64,000 nucleotides of DNA, from the NCBI RefSeq assembly GCF_000368145.1, contig NZ_KB849286.1:124001-188000 (forward strand). Direction: 5' to 3'. Shown in pieces: positions 8,871 through 19,004 of this stretch. This DNA is from Acinetobacter guillouiae CIP 63.46. Its GTDB lineage: Bacteria > Pseudomonadota > Gammaproteobacteria > Pseudomonadales > Moraxellaceae. Every line of letters starts with the position of its first letter. Positions within the stretch are counted from its first letter, which is position 1. The notes below the pieces were generated by a model. It saw only the letters and a program-made list of their open reading frames with translations. It had not been told where the DNA came from and searched no databases. Made by a program: the position numbers and the translations under genes.

Positions 8871-9686
8871 TTAGAATAATAATTTTTTAGGATGCTCATC
8901 GCTTTGTAATGGAACAACGTGGTCATCTTTTAAATCAACCCCTGAAAGTTGTAATTTAAATGAATTACGCATCAATGCCATCAAACGTTGTGTGGCAATT
9001 TGAATACTCAGCCCTGCAGGTCGTACATTGGAAATACAGTTTCGGCTTGAATCCATACTGCCTTTTCGCGCTTTCCAAGTGTAATACACCCCCATACTGT
9101 CAGGTGAGCTTAGACCAGGCCGTTCGCCTATCAACATAATCAATAAGGGTGCATTAAAACTTTGTGCAACTTCATCGCCCAATGCCACACGACTCCCAGT
9201 TGCAAGCACAATCGGCGCCAGTTTCCAGCCTTCAGCATCAATATGTTCACGTAAGGAATTGATATAGGCAATGGCATTCTCTTCTATTGCTCGTGCTGAT
9301 AAGCCATCACCAACCACAATACATACATCATATTGTTGTGGGTGCTGTTGCACATAAGTCGTGAGTTGAGTTTGAGCCTGTTCCGATAACTCACGGCCCA
9401 AATCAGGACGCTTTAAATATACTTCTTTGTCGGTTGCTTTACTTTCCACAATGAGACTTTCAAATTTTAAATCTCTAAGCCGAGCTTGCATATTTTCAGT
9501 ATCTAATTGGTGAAAAACAGCATCTTTGGCCTGTGCATGTGAGAGTTGAAACTTAAGCAGTTCTTGAGTTGGAATGCTACATCCTACTCTTCCCATCGCA
9601 ATACGAGCATCAGTATATTGTTTTAACTTATGCCAAGGATCTTCATGAAAGCCATTTGGAAAAGTTTCAAGTTTTGAGAGCTTCAT
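8871..9686 (-). CDS. eutC: Ethanolamine ammonia-lyase small subunit
   Basis: This is the small subunit of the adenosylcobalamin-dependent lyase that splits ethanolamine into acetaldehyde and ammonia. The 271-residue protein has typical EutC segments: RVGCSIPTQELLKFQLSHAQ, the VVGDGLSARAIEENA strand and LIGERPGLSSPDSMGVYYTW. It follows eutB with a 15-nt gap and closes the eat-eutB-eutC operon. No microcompartment genes are present, so this is the short, catabolic type of ethanolamine system. Confidence 0.94.
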   Translation of the reverse strand: MKLSKLETFPNGFHEDPWHKLKQYTDARIAMGRVGCSIPTQELLKFQLSHAQAKDAVFHQLDTENMQARLRDLKFESLIVESKATDKEVYLKRPDLGRELSEQAQTQLTTYVQQHPQQYDVCIVVGDGLSARAIEENAIAYINSLREHIDAEGWKLAPIVLATGSRVALGDEVAQSFNAPLLIMLIGERPGLSSPDSMGVYYTWKARKGSMDSSRNCISNVRPAGLSIQIATQRLMALMRNSFKLQLSGVDLKDDHVVPLQSDEHPKKLLF

Positions 9687-9701
9687 GGTTTACTCTCCTT
9701 T

Positions 9702-11084
9702 TTATGATAATAATTTAGCAAAGTTTTTTGGCATACTGCTTGGCCAATGAATTTGCCGTTGTTCTTGGTGCAAAATTCCTTGCTGATCTAACCAAGCCGA
9801 GAACTCAGGGGCAGGTTTTAATCCCATTAACTGACGTAAATATAAAGCATCATGGAATGATGTGGTTTGATAATTCAACATCACATCATCCGAACCTGGA
9901 ATTCCCATGATAAAGTTAATTCCCGCAGCACCAAATAGCGTGAGTAACACATCCATATCATTTTGATCTGCGTCGGCATGATTGGTATAACAAATATCAC
10001 AACCCATAGGTACACCGAGTAATTTGCCACAGAAGTGATCTTCTAACCCTGCACGAATAATCTGTTTCCCGTCATACAAATATTCTGGACCGATAAACCC
10101 AACCACAGTATTGACCAATAATGGATTGTATTTACGTGCCACTGCATAGGCTCGCGCTTCAATGGTTTGCTGGTCCACACCATGATGCGCATTACTGGAT
10201 AAGGCACTGCCCTGTCCAGTCTCAAAATACATCACATTTTGACCTATTGTCCCTCGATTGAGTGCTAAAGTCGCCTCATAACCTTCCTGAAGTAAATCCA
10301 AGGTAACACCAAAGCCTTCATTGGCCAATTGCGTACCCGCAATGGATTGGAACATTAAATCAATTGGAATATTACGTTCTGCAAGTTGAATCCCAGAACT
10401 GATATGGGTTAACACACAAGATTGCGTGGGAATTTCATATTCTTGGATAATATGGTCAAGTAACTTTAACAATTCCGACAAATTATGTAAGTTGTCTGTG
10501 GCTGGATTAATCCCAATCACAGCATCACCATTACCATACATCAAGCCATCCAATAAGCTGGCCGAAATACCCAATACATCATCGGTTGGATGATTTGGTT
10601 GTAAGCGGGTTGATAAATGACCTTTTAAACCAATCGTATTGCGAAATTGCGTCACCACTTCACATTTACTTGCAACCAGAATTAAATCCTGATTACGCAT
10701 AATTTTACTCACAGCAGCAACCATTTCTGGCGTTAAACCCTTGGCTAAATTGGCCAATTTTTCAGAAGTTGCATCTTCACTCAACAACCAATTGCGAAAA
10801 TCACCCACAGTAAAGTGCGCAATTGGCGCAAACAAATCAGCACGATGCTCATCAATAATTAAACGCGTAATATCGTCTTTGTCATAGTCGATAACCGTCT
10901 CATTTAAAAAAGTTTTTAACGGGACTTCTGCCAAGGCCATCTGTGCTGCCACACGTTCCGTTGCATTACTGGCAGCAACACCTGCCAACTCATCACCAGA
11001 ACGTAATGGAGTAGCCTTAGCCATTAAGGTTTTTAAATCTTGGAAAATATATTGTTGCTGAGCAACGCTATAACGATAACTCAT
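9702..11084 (-). CDS. eutB: Ethanolamine ammonia-lyase large subunit
   Basis: This is the catalytic, B12-binding large subunit. The 460-residue protein has the EutB landmarks TRLQPNHPTDD, GLMYGNGDAVIGINPATDN, LFQSIAGTQ-type and YFETGQGSALSSNAHHGVDQQTIEARAY segments, and MGCDICYTNHADADQNDMD near the end. It is full length. It lies between the permease and eutC, with 2 nt separating it from eat, so the genes are co-transcribed. The enzyme releases ammonia usable as a nitrogen source. Confidence 0.95.
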   Translation of the reverse strand: MSYRYSVAQQQYIFQDLKTLMAKATPLRSGDELAGVAASNATERVAAQMALAEVPLKTFLNETVIDYDKDDITRLIIDEHRADLFAPIAHFTVGDFRNWLLSEDATSEKLANLAKGLTPEMVAAVSKIMRNQDLILVASKCEVVTQFRNTIGLKGHLSTRLQPNHPTDDVLGISASLLDGLMYGNGDAVIGINPATDNLHNLSELLKLLDHIIQEYEIPTQSCVLTHISSGIQLAERNIPIDLMFQSIAGTQLANEGFGVTLDLLQEGYEATLALNRGTIGQNVMYFETGQGSALSSNAHHGVDQQTIEARAYAVARKYNPLLVNTVVGFIGPEYLYDGKQIIRAGLEDHFCGKLLGVPMGCDICYTNHADADQNDMDVLLTLFGAAGINFIMGIPGSDDVMLNYQTTSFHDALYLRQLMGLKPAPEFSAWLDQQGILHQEQRQIHWPSSMPKNFAKLLS

Positions 11085-11086
11085 AA

Positions 11087-12520
11087 TTATAATTCCTGTT
11101 CTGCTGCCTTAATGCTAGCAAATTCTTCTTCTGGTGTGCCTGAAATCAGATGATGACGACTATAAACAAGAAAATAGACAATGAAGACCACATAGATACC
11201 CAAAGCGATAAACCAGACTTTAGGATCAACCAGGAAACCCGCAACCACGGCGACAATTGATAAGATCAACGCAATACTGGAAGTAAAAATACCACCAGGT
11301 GTTCGATATGGACGATATACATTAGGTTGTGAAATACGTAATTTGATATGCGCCATCATCATTAAAACATAAGAAATCGTCGCACCAAATACCGCAATCA
11401 AAATCAGTAAATCACCCTGTTTGGTCAATGACAATAAGAAGCCAATAATCCCCGGAATAATCACGGCTAAATATGGTGATTTATTTTTGTTGGTTAATGA
11501 TAAAGACGTGGGTAAATAACCCGCACGAGAAAGTGCAAAAATTTGCCGCGAATAGGCATAGATAATCGAGAAGAAACTCGCGATTAAACCTGCTAAGCCA
11601 ACAAAGTTTACAAAGTTCGCCAACATGCCGTGCCCATATACTTTAACCAGCGCATCCACCAAAGGTGCACCTGAATCTTTAAGTACACTTGCACCTGCTG
11701 CACCTGCACTCAATATTAAAATCAAGATAGCAAAAGCAGCCAAGATCAGCATTGCACCAATCAAACCGCGTGGTAATGATTGAGCCGGATCCTTGGCCTC
11801 TTCTGCAGCTAAAGGAACACCTTCTACAGCAAGGAAAAACCAGATTGCATACGGTACTGCTGCCCAGATTCCTATATAACCTTGGGGTAAAAAGCTACTC
11901 GCACCAGCTTTAGATGAGTCAACTGCAATATCGAATAGATTGGCACTGTTAAAGTGAGGAATCATCGCAACAAGGAATACCACCACTGCAACCACTGCGA
12001 TTGCGGTAATCACAAACATGATTTTAAGTGCTTCACCTGCGCCTTTTAAATGAATCCCCATAAAAACCAAATAACAGATTAAATAAATTAACCATCCACC
12101 CACTCCAAACAAGGATTCACAATATGCACCAATAAAGGTCGCGATTGCTGCTGGAGCGATGGCGTATTCGATCAGAATCGCTGTTCCTGTTAAGTAACCG
12201 CCAAATGGTCCAAAAGCCATACGAGCAAAACTGTATCCACCACCTGCTGTAGGAAGCATGGTCGACATTTCTGACATCGACAGGCATATACATAAATACA
12301 TAATCGCAGCAAAAATCACTGCGACAAACATACCGCCCCAACCGCCTTGTGCGATACCAAAGTTCCATCCAGCAAAGTCACCTGAAATCACATAGGCAAT
12401 TCCTAAACCGACCAAGAGTAACCAGCCAACAGCACCTTTTTTTAATTCTCGTTGAGCAAAATATTCTTTGGAATCTTCTGTTTTTACGATAGTTGATTGT
12501 TCATTTCGAGCGTCCATCAT
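11087..12520 (-). CDS. eat: Ethanolamine permease (APC family)
   Basis: The 477-residue inner-membrane transporter has about twelve hydrophobic segments. The APC-family signature is in the first two helices (VGLGIAYVISGDFAGWNFG), followed by the AGGGYSFARMAFGPFGGYLTG segment characteristic of ethanolamine and related permeases. It heads the operon with eutBC. Two ATG codons stand in tandem at the start, preceded by AAAAGGAACG. A sigma-54-type promoter lies about 30 nt upstream. Confidence 0.9.
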   Translation of the reverse strand: MMDARNEQSTIVKTEDSKEYFAQRELKKGAVGWLLLVGLGIAYVISGDFAGWNFGIAQGGWGGMFVAVIFAAIMYLCICLSMSEMSTMLPTAGGGYSFARMAFGPFGGYLTGTAILIEYAIAPAAIATFIGAYCESLFGVGGWLIYLICYLVFMGIHLKGAGEALKIMFVITAIAVVAVVVFLVAMIPHFNSANLFDIAVDSSKAGASSFLPQGYIGIWAAVPYAIWFFLAVEGVPLAAEEAKDPAQSLPRGLIGAMLILAAFAILILILSAGAAGASVLKDSGAPLVDALVKVYGHGMLANFVNFVGLAGLIASFFSIIYAYSRQIFALSRAGYLPTSLSLTNKNKSPYLAVIIPGIIGFLLSLTKQGDLLILIAVFGATISYVLMMMAHIKLRISQPNVYRPYRTPGGIFTSSIALILSIVAVVAGFLVDPKVWFIALGIYVVFIVYFLVYSRHHLISGTPEEEFASIKAAEQEL

Positions 12521-12551
12521 CGTTCCTTTTTAATTTGCCTTCTTTTGTATA

Positions 12552-12567
12552 AGCAAAAAAAGTGCCT
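12552..12567 (-). promoter_or_regulatory. Sigma-54-type promoter of eat-eutBC
   Basis: Read on the minus strand, AGGCAC-TTTTTT-TTGCT has the GG (-24) and GC (-12) dinucleotides at the exact sigma-54 spacing. Transcription would begin near 12541, about 20 nt before eat. Confidence 0.7.
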
Positions 12568-12815
12568 TTCCTTGGATGACGTCAATGTTTTTTGTTCAAT
12601 CCCATGAACATCACGTCTTGTCAGTTGTTAAAAACTGCTTTTAAATGAATCTATCAAACAAAGGTAGGAGAAAAGTTGAATAGCCCACATCATAGAGAAT
12701 CGGAAAAAGTTATTGAAAATTGAATAATTAAAAGAAAAATAATGAAATTTATATATTTTATTTACTTTGTTATTTGTTTATTTAATTTAAGATATTATTT
12801 AGTATATATGCATAA

Positions 12816-13661
12816 ATGGATTATGCGATGGACTCAAAACCACCTGCTAAAAAACCAACAAGCAAAAATGAAAATTTAACCCCTACCCAAGCAAACTCCC
12901 GTTCCCAGCAAGCATTACAATCCGCACTGATTCAATGTCAGCAGGATTTACTCAATACGGCGCTGCTCGCTGCTGTTATTATACAAATCAGAGATCTGCA
13001 AAAAAATCTACTGTGGTGTTCAGTGAATACAGATCCATTCGCAGGATTCCAGCAAGATCAGATTTTAGAAACAAAGCCACAACACTATATTTATAGTGCG
13101 CCTATTCTTGATTTAACATCAGGGGAAGCCTGTGGTGAAGTGGTTTTATTTCACAGCTTAAATCAAGCAAATATTTTTGGACAATTGGCCGTTACACAAT
13201 GCGCCGAGATCATTGCACAAAAATTATATACACAGCCCTTTAATCGTTTAACCATTCATGCGTTTTCAGTACCACAGAAAATAATGATCAATGATCAGTC
13301 GATCCTTTTAACGCCACGGCAGTTTGAAATCATCTGTATTTTGATTCTAAATCCTTTGGGCTTAACCCTAGAACAGCTACATATTTATCTCTATGGCGAT
13401 GAACAGATCAGTTTAAATACGCTTAAATCTGAGATTTCTTATTTAAAAAATAAGGTTGGCGAATTAATCTGTGCAAGAACCTATCAAATACAGGCAGAAA
13501 TTCATGCGGATTTTAAAGAGTTGGAAGATGCTGTCGATGCCGGTTATCTTGATACAGTCAAGCAACTGTACCAAGGTGATTTCTTTATAAAAACCAAAAG
13601 CCCTTTTCTAAACAATTGGCAGCAGATTCTAAGTATGAGGATCAATAATCTACTTGTATGA
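12816..13661 (+). CDS. GAF-like sensor / winged-helix transcriptional regulator
   Basis: The gene is divergent from eat. In the 281-residue product, residues about 45-145 resemble a GAF-type sensory domain (ending ...QLAVTQCAEIIAQKL). Residues about 165-240 form a winged helix-turn-helix (ILLTPRQFEIICILILNP...SLNTLKSEISYLKNKVG). No AAA+ domain is present, so it cannot itself activate sigma-54 polymerase. It is a candidate ethanolamine or acetaldehyde-responsive regulator of the eut operon by position. The ATG at 12828 (MDSKPP) with TGGA in front is an equally good start. Confidence 0.65.
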   Translation: MDYAMDSKPPAKKPTSKNENLTPTQANSRSQQALQSALIQCQQDLLNTALLAAVIIQIRDLQKNLLWCSVNTDPFAGFQQDQILETKPQHYIYSAPILDLTSGEACGEVVLFHSLNQANIFGQLAVTQCAEIIAQKLYTQPFNRLTIHAFSVPQKIMINDQSILLTPRQFEIICILILNPLGLTLEQLHIYLYGDEQISLNTLKSEISYLKNKVGELICARTYQIQAEIHADFKELEDAVDAGYLDTVKQLYQGDFFIKTKSPFLNNWQQILSMRINNLLV

Positions 13662-13762
13662 ACATCCTTGGCTTGCGATCGATTAATACCTATCTCAACA
13701 TGTCATTCTCAAAGCTCTACTCTCGAAATAACATTCTAAAATCCAATTTGACAGATCCATCT

Positions 13763-15709
13763 TTAAAAATAATGTACAAAGCCTAAACCTATTTTCTGCC
13801 AATCAAGTTGGTTTTGTTGTTGGTATTCCCAATTGACGTTTAATGAATTTTGACGATTGAGCGAATATTGCAGTGTGCTCTGGATACGTAAATTCCACTC
13901 ACTTGAATCTTGCCAATAGGGTAATTCAACTTGAACAATACTGTTTAAGCGATCTGACCATACATTTTGACAGCCCAATGTTGGTCCTAGTCCAACACGC
14001 CAGCCTTTATCCAATGATGTACCTGCTTGAAGCTGTGTTTGCAATTCCGCATAACAGAGATGCTTACGATCATCATCTGCAAGGGTATAACCAGATTGGG
14101 CTTTTGCACTGACCACGCCATGTTGTTGCTGGTCAGTAAATTGTCCATTTTGAATGGCTTCTTGCTGCCAACCCAAAGTAAAACCCCATGTTATTGGCAT
14201 TTTAAACGGGGTAATGGGGTTATAAGAGTTTACTGTTAATAAGTCGAGATGTTCGAGTTTAAGACGATCATCTCGCCATTGTGCTGCACCATCTAGAAAC
14301 AACAATTGTGTGCCTGTACGGAAACCGCCCTGTGGATCTTTTAGTTCGTGATAGGCCTGACGATGACCAATTTGTACAAATTTTTCATCCTGAACCTCAC
14401 CCGCTTCAACGGACCACTTACGTGAATCATGTCCATTGACTGGATCAACTTTCGGACGCACAGGTGCTAAACGCTGTTTCTCTATAGGGATTTGACTACG
14501 TAAGCCTAGCAGTTGTCTAAAACGCGGTTGAGTAAAGCTTGCATCGACCTGACGAGCAACGAATTGTAAATATAAATCGTCATAGGCCATTTCTAATATT
14601 TTTGCACGATCTTGATCATCGTAATCAGCGATAGCCGCTTGCATCTGTTGTGGTTCTAATAGCGCAATTGCATGAGCTTTTTTTGCCAAAGCATGACCAT
14701 GTTGTTTGGCCTGCGAATTTAATTGTGTTTCTAATGCTGGACGATATACCGCTTCTCGTACTAATCCCTGTTGCTCTACGGCTTTAATGGTTTCAATCGG
14801 GATCGCTGCATATGTAAATTGCTTGCGTAAATTCGAACTTGGACGGACTAAATCAATCAACCCCAATAAACGATAGGCACAATTATCGCTGACAAAATAA
14901 TAAGGAAAACTGACTTTTTGCATTTCCCAAATATGTTTTACCAAAAAAGCGGTCTCTTCAGGATTTAAATTCAGTTCATATTCCCAAAGATTACGGCTTT
15001 CAAAATCACCATATTCTTTCACCTTGCGATAATAAGGCATTAAAGAATATTCACCAGGATATTTCCCAACTAACCCTTTCCATGCATAAGACCAATTGTC
15101 ATCGCTGTTTACTGTGGCTGCATAATTCACAGCATAAGAGACTAAGTTGAGCTGCTTTTGATCTTTAGGATCGAGACGAAGCAAGGTATGTCCAAACATT
15201 GAGCTTGGATTGCCCATAAAATCAGTCGCATAAATTAAAGTCACTTGGTAGGGTTTGATTTGTGCATACCATTGATCAAACTCAGTACAGGACACAACGG
15301 GTAATTGTTGTTGTGAAATATTCAGTTGTTGCATCAGCCATTGACTACGTGCAGGAAATTTACAACGAATGGATTGATTGTCATCGGCGACTTGAAATAG
15401 TGCAGTGATATCTGCATTCATTTCATTTTGGATGTTCTGTCGACCATCTTGAGCAAAGAAATAACCTGAATAACTGACTTCGCTTTGATTTGTGTTTTTG
15501 TGACCTGCATTTTTGTGATTTAAGTCTTTAGCAGAGGTATCTTCTGCATAAAGTAAACGTTTCCATGTAATATGACTGGCTAATTGTTTTTGTTGTGCTA
15601 GTTTTAATGCGTTTTCTAATGCCTGCTGATTCTCTAAAAGTGATTCCGCATGCAAATGAACGGTAAACAATGAACTGAGTAAGCTTAAACTAAGTGCTAA
15701 ATATTTCAT
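13763..15709 (-). CDS. DUF4105-type envelope protein
   Basis: The 648-residue product has a signal peptide (about residues 1-21). Its central region matches the DUF4105 (Lnb-like periplasmic) family: VTLIYATDFMGNPSSMFGHTLLRL, SYAVNYAA, WKGLVGKYPGEYSL and FVSDNCAYRLLGLID. The conserved His in FGHT and Cys in DNCAY suggest a cysteine-type catalytic site. The C-terminal 200 residues look like outer-membrane beta strands, ending in an aromatic (VHYF). It is likely an outer-membrane-anchored enzyme acting on lipoproteins or cell wall; the exact substrate is not known. Confidence 0.75.
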   Translation of the reverse strand: MKYLALSLSLLSSLFTVHLHAESLLENQQALENALKLAQQKQLASHITWKRLLYAEDTSAKDLNHKNAGHKNTNQSEVSYSGYFFAQDGRQNIQNEMNADITALFQVADDNQSIRCKFPARSQWLMQQLNISQQQLPVVSCTEFDQWYAQIKPYQVTLIYATDFMGNPSSMFGHTLLRLDPKDQKQLNLVSYAVNYAATVNSDDNWSYAWKGLVGKYPGEYSLMPYYRKVKEYGDFESRNLWEYELNLNPEETAFLVKHIWEMQKVSFPYYFVSDNCAYRLLGLIDLVRPSSNLRKQFTYAAIPIETIKAVEQQGLVREAVYRPALETQLNSQAKQHGHALAKKAHAIALLEPQQMQAAIADYDDQDRAKILEMAYDDLYLQFVARQVDASFTQPRFRQLLGLRSQIPIEKQRLAPVRPKVDPVNGHDSRKWSVEAGEVQDEKFVQIGHRQAYHELKDPQGGFRTGTQLLFLDGAAQWRDDRLKLEHLDLLTVNSYNPITPFKMPITWGFTLGWQQEAIQNGQFTDQQQHGVVSAKAQSGYTLADDDRKHLCYAELQTQLQAGTSLDKGWRVGLGPTLGCQNVWSDRLNSIVQVELPYWQDSSEWNLRIQSTLQYSLNRQNSLNVNWEYQQQNQLDWQKIGLGFVHYF

Positions 15710-15846
15710 TCAATCATCAATTTATATAGATATATTATAAAACTGCGCAATTAAAAAATGTCGGCTCAATACAAAAGTTCGCCCAATGTTCACTCATGCT
15801 TGATTCATTTTTCAATAATATGTGTTTGATAAAATTTAAATAAAAA

Positions 15847-15871
15847 AAACCCTGCAACAAGACAGGGTTTT
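15847..15871 (-). terminator. Terminator of the DUF3015 gene
   Basis: AAACCCTG-caacaaga-CAGGGTTT forms the stem, and the minus strand continues with TTTTTTA. Confidence 0.8.
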
Positions 15872-15879
15872 TGACGCAA

Positions 15880-16377
15880 TTAAACGTAAGCTTTTAATAC
15901 TTCGTCTTTTGCCATCACTTGTTGAAGTGAAGCTAATACTTGTAGAGAATTTTGATTTTCTGCTGAATAAATACTTGCAAAGTTTGACTTCGCTACAGCA
16001 TTAAAACGTGCTTTATCTGCATCTTTAACGTTTAACAATGAAGCAAGTACGTTAAGACTTTCACCTTGTCCTACAGCCATATCACGTGCAAGTGCTTCTG
16101 AGTTTTCATTGGTAAAGGTCACAACTTGCGCAGTCACTTTACCATTGCCATTACAACCTAAAGTACCAAACGTAATACCTAATAATTGGTTAGTTAAAAG
16201 ACCATTGGTGGTTGCCGCTAAAATCTTAGGTATTTTTCCAGATTGACCAGCCCAAACTTGCGATCCTAAACCACAACCCACATCTGGATCAGCCATAGCA
16301 ACACTTGAACCCGCAGCCAATACAGCAGCCAAAGCGATTTTTTTTAACATATAATTCTCCAGAATTTTCATATGCAT
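15880..16377 (-). CDS. DUF3015 family secreted protein
   Basis: The 165-residue frame holds a signal peptide whose natural start is probably the internal Met at residue 9 (MLKKIALAAVLAAGSSVAMA), preceded by GGAGAA. The mature part opens with the DUF3015 signature DPDVGCGLGSQVWAGQSG, followed by LAATTNGLLTNQLLGITFGTLGC; the two cysteines are typical. It is probably periplasmic. The function of this family is unknown. It is a single gene with its own terminator. Confidence 0.8.
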   Translation of the reverse strand: MHMKILENYMLKKIALAAVLAAGSSVAMADPDVGCGLGSQVWAGQSGKIPKILAATTNGLLTNQLLGITFGTLGCNGNGKVTAQVVTFTNENSEALARDMAVGQGESLNVLASLLNVKDADKARFNAVAKSNFASIYSAENQNSLQVLASLQQVMAKDEVLKAYV

Positions 16378-16493
16378 TGTTTTAATTCAACATATGTAAA
16401 TTGTTATTTTCCTTAATGTGTAAGTTTGATTACACCTATTTAGATTTATCACATAAATTTAGATAAGCAAATCTAAATATGACAATTACGGAA

Positions 16494-17300
16494 TTATTTA
16501 TTGTACTTTTTTAGTGACCATTCACCCTTTTTATTGCGATCTCCGAGAATTTCAAGTACTAAAACCAGACTCAAAAGTAACAGTAAATACCACGAGCCAA
16601 GCTTACCCCACCCCACCATATGCCATGCATCCACCTGACTCGGGTACAACCAAATTTTATTAAAAGTACTAATATTTTCAGCAACCCAAATTATAAATGC
16701 CAAAACAACTAATACCGGTAACATCGGAAGCTGAAATTCATGCTGTTGTAATTTAAAGCGAATTTTTGTTTTCCAAAAAATTACCACACTCCAAATGAAC
16801 AATACATTACGAAAATCTGGAATAAAGAATTTGCTCATAAAATTGATATATGACAATACTGCCAGACTCAACATATTGGCAAAACTAGGCAAATTTAAAA
16901 AAGAAACCTGATACAAACGCAGTGAGCGTGCAAAAAAACTACCGACTGCCGAATACATAAATCCTGCAAATAAAGGCACGGTCAAAAGTTTAAAAACGGC
17001 AGGTTGCGGATATTGCCAAGAGGCAATTTGTGGGTGTGTTAAAAATATTTCCATACCCATGGCCATGATATGAAATAAAGCAATAACTTTCGCTTCTGCC
17101 CACGATTCTAGTTTTAAATACAATAAGCAGGCTTGAATGATCAACGCATAAAACAATAAACAGTCATAACGAAACAAACCATAAAATTCATGACTGCCCA
17201 TACTTGCCGTAATGACAAATGCAATCAACAATAAAATACCAAATAAGGCAGCCGACGCTGCCTTAAATAGAAATTCATATAATGCTTTAAAATAGATCAT
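16494..17300 (-). CDS. DUF817 family integral membrane protein
   Basis: The 268-residue protein is very hydrophobic with about eight membrane helices and matches the DUF817 pattern, including the ATSMGSHEFYGLFRYD-type loop, the second-half LPSFANMLSLAVLSYINFM and the aromatic AWHMVGWGKLGSWYLLL near the end. It is an inner-membrane protein of unknown activity. It lies 21 nt after hemE on the same strand and may be co-transcribed with it. Confidence 0.75.
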   Translation of the reverse strand: MIYFKALYEFLFKAASAALFGILLLIAFVITASMGSHEFYGLFRYDCLLFYALIIQACLLYLKLESWAEAKVIALFHIMAMGMEIFLTHPQIASWQYPQPAVFKLLTVPLFAGFMYSAVGSFFARSLRLYQVSFLNLPSFANMLSLAVLSYINFMSKFFIPDFRNVLFIWSVVIFWKTKIRFKLQQHEFQLPMLPVLVVLAFIIWVAENISTFNKIWLYPSQVDAWHMVGWGKLGSWYLLLLLSLVLVLEILGDRNKKGEWSLKKYNK

Positions 17301-17321
17301 AAATGCATTTACAACAATAAG

Positions 17322-18395
17322 TTAACCTAAAAATTTGGCACTGTATTGGTGTACAGTGTCAATAAATGCTTTTGGTTTTTCAGGGTCAACCCATTGTGTA
17401 ATACCATGACCTAAATTGGCGATATAACCTGTTTTCTCACCATTGGCATAAGCATCATCCAACATAGCTTTGGTTGCTTTCTCAATAGAATCAGCTGAAC
17501 CATACAATGTTGCAGGATCTAGATTTCCTTGTAGCGCTGCTCGTCCATTGACTGTTTGGCGAGCCACGTTTAATGGGGTTGTCCAATCTAAACCAAATGC
17601 ATCTGCACCTGTAGCAATCATTGGCTCTAACCATTGACCACCGCCTTTGGTAAATAAGATCACAGGTACTTTACGCCCTTCATGCTCTCGTTTTAGTCCT
17701 GCAACAATTTTCTGCATATATTTGAGTGAAAATTCTAGATATTCACGATGCGCTAATGCGCCACCCCAGCTATCAAAAATTTGTACAGCTTGAGCACCAG
17801 CCTCAATTTGAGCATTTAAATAGTCAATTACAGCATCGGCTAAACGATCTAATAAAGCATGTAAAACTTCAGGTTGTGCATACATCATCTGTTTGGTAAA
17901 ACGGAAGTCTTTGCTTGAACCACCTTCCACCATGTAGGTTGCCAAGGTCCACGGACTTCCCGAAAAACCAATTAAAGGCACTTGACCACTCAAAGCCGAA
18001 CGAATGGTTGAAACCGCATTCATCACATAAGCCAGATCAGATTTGGCATCGAATTTGGGTAAATTTGCCACATCCTGTTCAGTACGAACTGTTTTATGGA
18101 ATTTAGGGCCTTCACCTGTTTCGAAATAAAGCCCTAAACCTAAAGCATCGGGAACAGTCAAAATGTCTGAAAATAGAATTGCGGCATCAAGCTCATAACG
18201 GCGCAAAGGCTGTAAAGTCACTTCACAAGCAAATTCTGTATTTTTACAAAGAGAAAGAAAATCACCTGCTTTCGCACGTGTTTCACGATATTCTGGTAAA
18301 TAACGTCCAGCCTGACGCATCATCCAAACTGGAGTCGTATCTACAGGTTCACGCAATAAGGCACGTAGAAAACGATCATTTTTTAAGGTCGTCAT
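17322..18395 (-). CDS. hemE: Uroporphyrinogen decarboxylase
   Basis: The enzyme removes the four acetate carboxyls of uroporphyrinogen III to give coproporphyrinogen III in heme synthesis. The 357-residue protein begins with the signature [19 protein letters not shown]. It also has the [11 protein letters not shown] segment with the catalytic Asp, [17 protein letters not shown], and the [14 protein letters not shown]-terminal motif. It is full length in one frame. A 333-bp inverted-repeat-bounded element lies just upstream and may affect its promoter. Confidence 0.96.
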   Translation of the reverse strand: MTTLKNDRFLRALLREPVDTTPVWMMRQAGRYLPEYRETRAKAGDFLSLCKNTEFACEVTLQPLRRYELDAAILFSDILTVPDALGLGLYFETGEGPKFHKTVRTEQDVANLPKFDAKSDLAYVMNAVSTIRSALSGQVPLIGFSGSPWTLATYMVEGGSSKDFRFTKQMMYAQPEVLHALLDRLADAVIDYLNAQIEAGAQAVQIFDSWGGALAHREYLEFSLKYMQKIVAGLKREHEGRKVPVILFTKGGGQWLEPMIATGADAFGLDWTTPLNVARQTVNGRAALQGNLDPATLYGSADSIEKATKAMLDDAYANGEKTGYIANLGHGITQWVDPEKPKAFIDTVHQYSAKFLG

Positions 18396-18487
18396 TTACT
18401 TTCCCAATCAAAAATTAAATTCGCCCCATCATAGCAAAAAGGCCTGCAACATAACCATTTCTAGAAAATTTTTCTCAATAAAGTTTA

Positions 18488-18820
18488 GGGTCTGTTGACA
18501 TTTCATAAATGGCTTGCGTTGTAGGTTAAAATTGAGCATGAGACGTATACGTCGTAAAGCATGAATGAGAATAGCGAGACTATTTTCGAGTTTCATAACG
18601 TAGGCTGAGATAATTTTAGCCACAACCCTGAGCAAGAACAAAGCACTGCTTTGTTTGCAGCGCAAGGCGCAGCGGGGGACTAGCGTGTTTTTTGCCGCTA
18701 CGTGTTACCTTGCGAAACGATGTTTCTTATCATTTAGAATGACTAAATTTCATACTCCGTGCCTAGTATCGCCTAAAAAACACACGTAGTCGCAAACGTA
18801 GACGAATTGTCAACAGACCC
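18488..18820. mobile_element. 333-bp element with 13-bp perfect terminal inverted repeats
   Basis: The ends are GGGTCTGTTGACA at 18488-18500 and its exact reverse complement at 18808-18820. A few further matching bases lie inward. The interior has no credible gene, although a short minus-strand frame crosses it. It contains one copy of the palindromic repeat found elsewhere in the window. No clear target duplication was seen. It is consistent with a MITE or the non-autonomous remnant of an insertion sequence. Confidence 0.55.
18628..18668 (-). repeat. Palindromic intergenic repeat, copy 1
   Basis: On the minus strand it reads CGCCTTGCGCTGCAAACAAA, then GCAGTGC, then TTTGTTCTTGCTCAG, with a stem AACAAAGCA/TGCTTTGTT. 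The same core recurs at 42691-42736 and 47291-47338. Confidence 0.65.
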
Positions 18821-19004
18821 GATTTTATAACTTTGATTTAAATTTCGTTTGGTATACGAAAATAAAACAAAACCAGCTGACAGGGAAAATGTCTATAGAA
18901 AAAAATGATTAACACAAAACAAATACTGCAACACCTTATAATTTCTGCAATACTTACCCAGATTTTTAGTCATAAATTATGAATAATTCTTAAGGTTGAT
19001 CTAC

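Noticed and set aside
18429-18665. 78-codon minus-strand frame upstream of hemE
   Set aside because: It runs into the inverted-repeat element and its repeat copy; composition is repeat-like and no ribosome site is present.
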